Positions 60,089 to 64,000 of a stretch of DNA of 64,000 nucleotides are shown in pieces. A program made the position numbers and the translations under genes. The stretch is from Hemicentrotus pulcherrimus (Eukaryota > Echinodermata > Echinoidea > Camarodonta > Strongylocentrotidae). Position 1 is the first letter of the stretch, and every line of letters begins with the position of its first letter. The stretch lies in NCBI GenBank assembly GCA_003118195.1, contig BEXV01000160.1, positions 298,251 to 362,250 of the forward strand. Reading direction: 5' to 3'. The notes below the pieces were generated by a model. That model was given only the letters and a program-made list of their open reading frames with translations, searched no databases and was not told the DNA's origin.

Positions 60089-60850
60089 AATGCTAACCTT
60101 TAATATTTTGTGTACAGGGTGAAGAGTTGAAAAGAGATACAATTACAAATTATCCTTCGCTTTGGTGCATTTTTTCCTACAATTTATAATTTTATTGCAT
60201 TCGGGTCGTGCCAATTATCATGAGATGGGCGTAAGTATGGTATACAGAGTGAGGTAGGAATGTCCAATAGACTTTGTTTCCTAGTACGAATTCGCAGAAA
60301 CCACGGAACGAAATCGCCCTTTGTTCCTCTAGTCAATGATTATCGGGTATCATGAATATGATGAACAGAAGTCGCTAATCACCGGAGATGGCAGGCTCTA
60401 TAGAGAAAGGTGCGTGATGAATGCGACACTGTTTCAATAAAATACAGCTCAAATTCTTTGGCGCCAATAATGAATGTATCACTTTGTGCGTGAGATTGGT
60501 AATAAATGGTGTGTAAGCTGTGACCTGTTGCCTTTTGCCATAATCAATCAAACATTGGCTTGTCAGGTCGTTGCAAAATTCCTTGCTGGCAAAGTTCAGA
60601 GGATTAACTCTATACCTACCATTATCATGATTACGTAAAGAAAGTATAACGTTACTCTCAAAAATGCTATTAATAATAGCGGTGTCTATAATGTACACAG
60701 GCTTAATCGTCATTGATATACACATAATCGTGAATAGTCTATTGTTGAATAAGAATGTGTACCATTCTTTGTGATGATTAGTTTTTCTTTGGCATCACAT
60801 CCATAACAAAATGAGGTAATTTGTTTTCGGTCCAGTTTTTTCGCGTCCCA
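60089..60850. other. No gene recognised
   Basis: Contains the 21-base string at 60136-60156 shared with 34786-34806, and a 116-codon minus-strand frame (60375-60725) without a recognisable domain. AATCAATCAAA near 60542-60552 resembles a Hox/Pbx site, which is weak evidence for a regulatory role. Confidence 0.45.
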
Positions 60851-61327
60851 TTTAATAGATTTAGCCTGTCTCTCTCTCTCTCTCTCTCGGTTTGTTTGAT
60901 TCTGGACTCAATCCCTTTCTCCCCCATTCTGCTAATCTAACCTCCCTTTTCTAGAGCCTTTGCACCATTCATTTTTCTTTTCTTTCTTTCTTTTATTTTG
61001 CCTTCTACTAGTACTTTCCCCCATATTTCCTCTTTGTTACATTTAATGTTTTCCCAAAATTCATATTTTGTTTAATGTTACATATTTTTAATTTATTTAT
61101 TTTCTATCTATATGTTGTTTTTAAGAACCATTGTAAATTACACTCTGATGAACTAATACTTTAACAAGCTTTGAGTCTATAATACTGTTATTTCCTCTTT
61201 TCTCAGCCATTACTAACATTTTGTCTTGTTTCGTTTTATATTTTTTGCATTATACTTACTTAGTCATTGTACATGTATTATGTTTTGCATAAGAAATAAA
61301 ATCATTAAAATCTTGAATCTTGAATCT
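60850..61327 (+). mobile_element. Probable 3' end of a non-LTR retrotransposon
   Basis: A T-rich, untranslated-looking stretch ends in AAGAAATAAAATCATTAAAA followed by TCTTGAATCTTGAATCTC, that is, an AATAAA signal and a short tandem TTGAATC tail. CR1/L2-type LINEs often end in such short tandem repeats, and TGTATTATGTTTTGCATAAG before it is like 3' ends I know from sea urchins. No reverse-transcriptase frame is present, so the copy would be heavily 5'-truncated. The left boundary is a guess. The end of an ordinary 3' UTR is the alternative. Confidence 0.45.
60868..60888. repeat. (CT)n microsatellite
   Basis: About ten CT units, inside or at the edge of the LINE-like stretch. Confidence 0.9.
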
Positions 61328-61736
61328 CTACCTCTATAATTACCTTTGTCTCTAACTTTTTCTCCATGTTGCTCTGTCTTGGTGCCCATGATGTACGAGT
61401 TGATGAAATCATGCCATTCTCTTACATTTCAAAACTTCATTTTTTAACAAGATTGTTCTAATTCTCTTCGTTTTTTATTTGTAGCTCTTCGACGCACATT
61501 TTATACAACATTTACTATTAACTATTTCATGGAATTAAACTTTGAAGGTTTTTATTATCTGATAGGCCTATTGTGAGTCAATAAGTATTTAATTAAGAAT
61601 TTAAAGAGGAATCAACCTGGTATTACGCCAATTTTCTAAAGATATGGCCTATTTGACCAGCCGATAACTGGTGTTGTTGTTTATCTTTAGGCGGCAATGA
61701 TCGCATGACTACTGACATGCAGTCTTTCCGTCAGCA
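61328..61736. other. No gene recognised
   Basis: AT-rich spacer between the LINE-like tail and the dispersed TIR element. Nothing else seen. Confidence 0.55.
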
Positions 61737-62073
61737 TTAAAGATAAATTTAAGTTCTGTTCACACACGCAATTGCGTTGTGAAAGAAACTGTGAAAAGGG
61801 TTGATTATGTATAACACATAAATATGGGGTTTACCGTGAGGTTTATAGAGTCGTCAAAGACCCAGTCTTGCTAAAAGTCAGATGCGCTTTACACAGAAAC
61901 TGTGGTCCACAATCTTTATTAACTATCGAATATGAGGGTTTGAAGAGCCATCCCTTTCAGAGACATTTTCTCTGTTATACCTTTCAACACTAACATTAAA
62001 AGAATTAAAAAGCTCAAACAATTATTGTTCACACATCCTAGAACACAATCTTCTCCTTTTTAAACGCCGGGTC
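61737..62073. mobile_element. Dispersed TIR element, copy B
   Basis: This copy corresponds to 43990-44380 in the same orientation: AAGTTCTGTTCAC, GCAATTGCGTTGTG then AAAGAAACTG, GTGGTCCACAATCT, GAGGGTTTGAAGAGCCATC and CACTAACATTAAAAGAAT. It is shorter than copy A, with internal deletions. The ends (AAATTTAAGTTCTG on the left, AGAACACAATCTT on the right) keep a weaker inverted repeat. Non-coding. Confidence 0.7.
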
Positions 62074-62390
62074 AAGAGTGGGTGGTGCATGGCGTGCAGG
62101 TTATCGCACTTTAAACAAGGCGTACATGAAGTTGGGATCACCTTGTTAAAGGTTTACTGAGAGATTGAAGGAAGAAATTTACTCACTATTTGCAGTACTA
62201 AGATCGTCTGTATATAATACGTCTACGAATATAAAGTACGAAAATTTACAGATCGTACAGTCGATCTCAATACTGAAGTTGAAGCAAAATGTTCTCTTAC
62301 GAAAAACAGTTTATCTTCCCTAATGCTGTGTTCTTGAATTTGATAAGAATGATTGTGCATAACTGTATCAGATGAAACCGATGACACATA

Positions 62391-62412
62391 ATGATGATGA
62401 TGATGATGATGA
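62391..62412. repeat. (ATG)n trinucleotide repeat
   Basis: About seven uninterrupted ATG/TGA units. Confidence 0.95.
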
Positions 62413-63930
62413 TTAGTATTTTATGATCCCATATTTCTTTAATAATTACACCCACACCCCCCCCCCCTTTCCCGACTATGCACGTATAAGCCCTTACAAG
62501 TACACTTGATTACAATAAACGTTGTACATTCAATGTAGGCCGCCCCACGCCAGCAAAGTGGCTCGTTGTGTTATGTCCTTATAATCTATATGCTTGGAGA
62601 AGTGTGAAAGCTTTAAAGGCACTATCTTATCCAACATGGAGAAATACAAACAATCTAATAATGCGGGATATGCTTCCAAGGGAGAAAATACACAGGATTG
62701 ATGTTGAGTATATATATAAAGGGCTTAAGGGTATATTGGTTTTAGAACCTTCCTGAAGGGCGCTTTGTTGTTCTCTACTTTATTCAGAGGGGTGCTTTGT
62801 AAGTGTATTACTATACTGCAACTTTCCAAATCCTCCTACCTATATGCTTATCCTTTTCCCCTTCTTCTCCCGGCGCCCGGAAAGAATTAGCGTGACAAAA
62901 TGTTGGACTTCTCGGTCTAGTGAGGAAGACCAACTACTTTATGAAATACAGTAGGCCCGATCACACATCCATACAGAATGCCACATCTTCCTGCAAACTT
63001 CTTGAATGTACCAGATTATCCATATTAACCCGAATACGTTAGATCACCACTTCAAGTCATAATTATGAGGGAAAGGGTATAACTTTATTTTCCTCATTTT
63101 TCTAAGTCCCCACATAACGTGAATGGAACTTCTTGATATGCCTGGAAAAACAGAATTGTACATGTTAAGGGCTCCAAAAAAAAAAACCCCAAAAATATGA
63201 CGGTGGTAAATACTCTACAAAATTACTATTCTCGTCACTATACTGCTGATAAATTAATATGTGTTCCTTAGGACCTGACGTGAGTGGCAATTTTCTTAAT
63301 GAAGTTGATCTGAGTCTGCTTTTTAACACAAATTCAAGATTCCTTTTTCGAAAGACGTAATAACCCATCATTGCAATCGTTAATAAAGAAAAGGACGGGG
63401 CATTGGCTATCGTTCAGATGTAAATGGGGTGTGGATCTTGTTTTGTTTGTCATGAGCAGTCTACTACTCTATCACTCGTCTTGTTTGTCGTCGCCATTAA
63501 AACTTCTCCCGCTACTTTAGAAGAGGTATTAAACCAACTTACACCGAATTACTCTGCAGACAATAGCGCTTCAATCTCGTCCTTAGATTACCCCCCAGCC
63601 ATCGCCACCCACAGTTGATGCATTAACACGGCATAGATTAGCTCGTATTAATCATGACTTCGATTGAACGTGCATCCGAAACGAACAATATAATAGCTAC
63701 AGAGAGGTGTCATAATACATTTGCTTAATTCCCCCAGAAGAAAAAAAGACTATAAAGAAGAGTGAAGCCAAGCAAATTGACGTAATACTCCAATGATTTT
63801 ATTATTTGAAGCATACCTTGTATAACACTTTCTGGAAATTGAGCTTAACAACAGTTCCATCCAGCGCTATAATATAAAGAAAAGGAAAGTAGAAGAAGTT
63901 ACATCGTATCTTTTCCTAAATACATGTAGG

Positions 63931-63955
63931 CCTATGGTATTTTGCATACCATAGG
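63931..63955. repeat. Perfect ten-base-pair hairpin
   Basis: CCTATGGTAT and ATACCATAGG form a perfect stem around the loop TTTGC. No gene lies next to it and its function is unknown. Confidence 0.65.
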
Positions 63956-64000
63956 TTACCAGGGGTGGTGATTTCGTTTCATGACCGGAGGGGGGGGGGG

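Larger units (their letters stand above)
62074..64000. other. No gene recognised; window ends in a G run
   Basis: AT-rich DNA with C and A runs (62457-62467, 63176-63186). The small open frames at 62568-62756 and 63424-63618 have no recognisable domain. The last 11 bases are G, so the window stops inside a homopolymer. Confidence 0.5.

Noticed and set aside
60375..60725. 116-codon minus-strand frame
   Set aside because: No domain, signal peptide or repeat; composition matches local AT-rich DNA.

Overview
This window reads as AT-rich nuclear DNA of a marine deuterostome, most likely an echinoderm and probably a sea urchin. That is an inference from texture and repeats. The sequence has dense CT/GA microsatellites, palindromic foldback elements, TIR elements beginning with a 'GGAGAAGTCCACCCTGA' type motif, a repeat carrying 'AGTCAAACCTGTCTTAGTGGCCACC', and tRNA-derived SINEs with the body 'CATTAATCTACATTTGCCACTCT'. 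I know these types from sea-urchin DNA, but no search was run. It is not bacterial: no open frame exceeds about 150 codons, no operon-like packing is present, and the longest frame is a translated CT repeat.

I found no protein-coding gene, rRNA gene or intact tRNA gene that I can support. The window is best read as an intergenic desert or the inside of very large introns. What can be annotated is repeat content and a few candidate regulatory sites.

Layout. 1-9.6 kb: a 330-bp foldback element (1226-1557), CT/CA microsatellites (about 2.3-2.5 kb), a 300-bp pyrimidine tract (4.75-5.05 kb) and a 16-base assembly gap inside an inverted repeat (6.16-6.27 kb). 9.6-30 kb: a minus-strand SINE (9.6 kb), a TIR element with a telomere-like core (13.58-13.77 kb), weak tRNA-like heads (13.2, 20.3, 29.4 kb), a SINE fragment (28.8 kb) and a perfect X-box (24.27 kb). 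30-44 kb: GA tracts, a three-copy diverged tandem repeat with a period near 190 bp (32.22-32.68 kb), a 148-bp duplication containing a GA microsatellite (37.76-37.98 kb), a second telomere-like element (39.75-39.89 kb) and a large foldback element (42.05-42.38 kb). 44-51 kb: one copy of a dispersed TIR element (43.99-44.38 kb), a SINE (46.8-47.1 kb) followed 170 bp later by a 380-bp TIR element (47.29-47.67 kb), and another SINE (50.7-50.9 kb). 51-64 kb: a repeat-poor stretch with candidate cis-regulatory sites (55.0 kb; X-box at 58.51 kb), a GATA/GATT tract (59.9-60.1 kb), a LINE-like 3' tail (60.85-61.33 kb) and the second copy of the dispersed TIR element (61.74-62.07 kb).

No genes can be seen working together. 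The most unusual items are the 190-bp tandem array at 32.2 kb, which I could not assign to a known family, the dispersed pair at 44.0 and 61.7 kb, and the two perfect RFX-type X-boxes.
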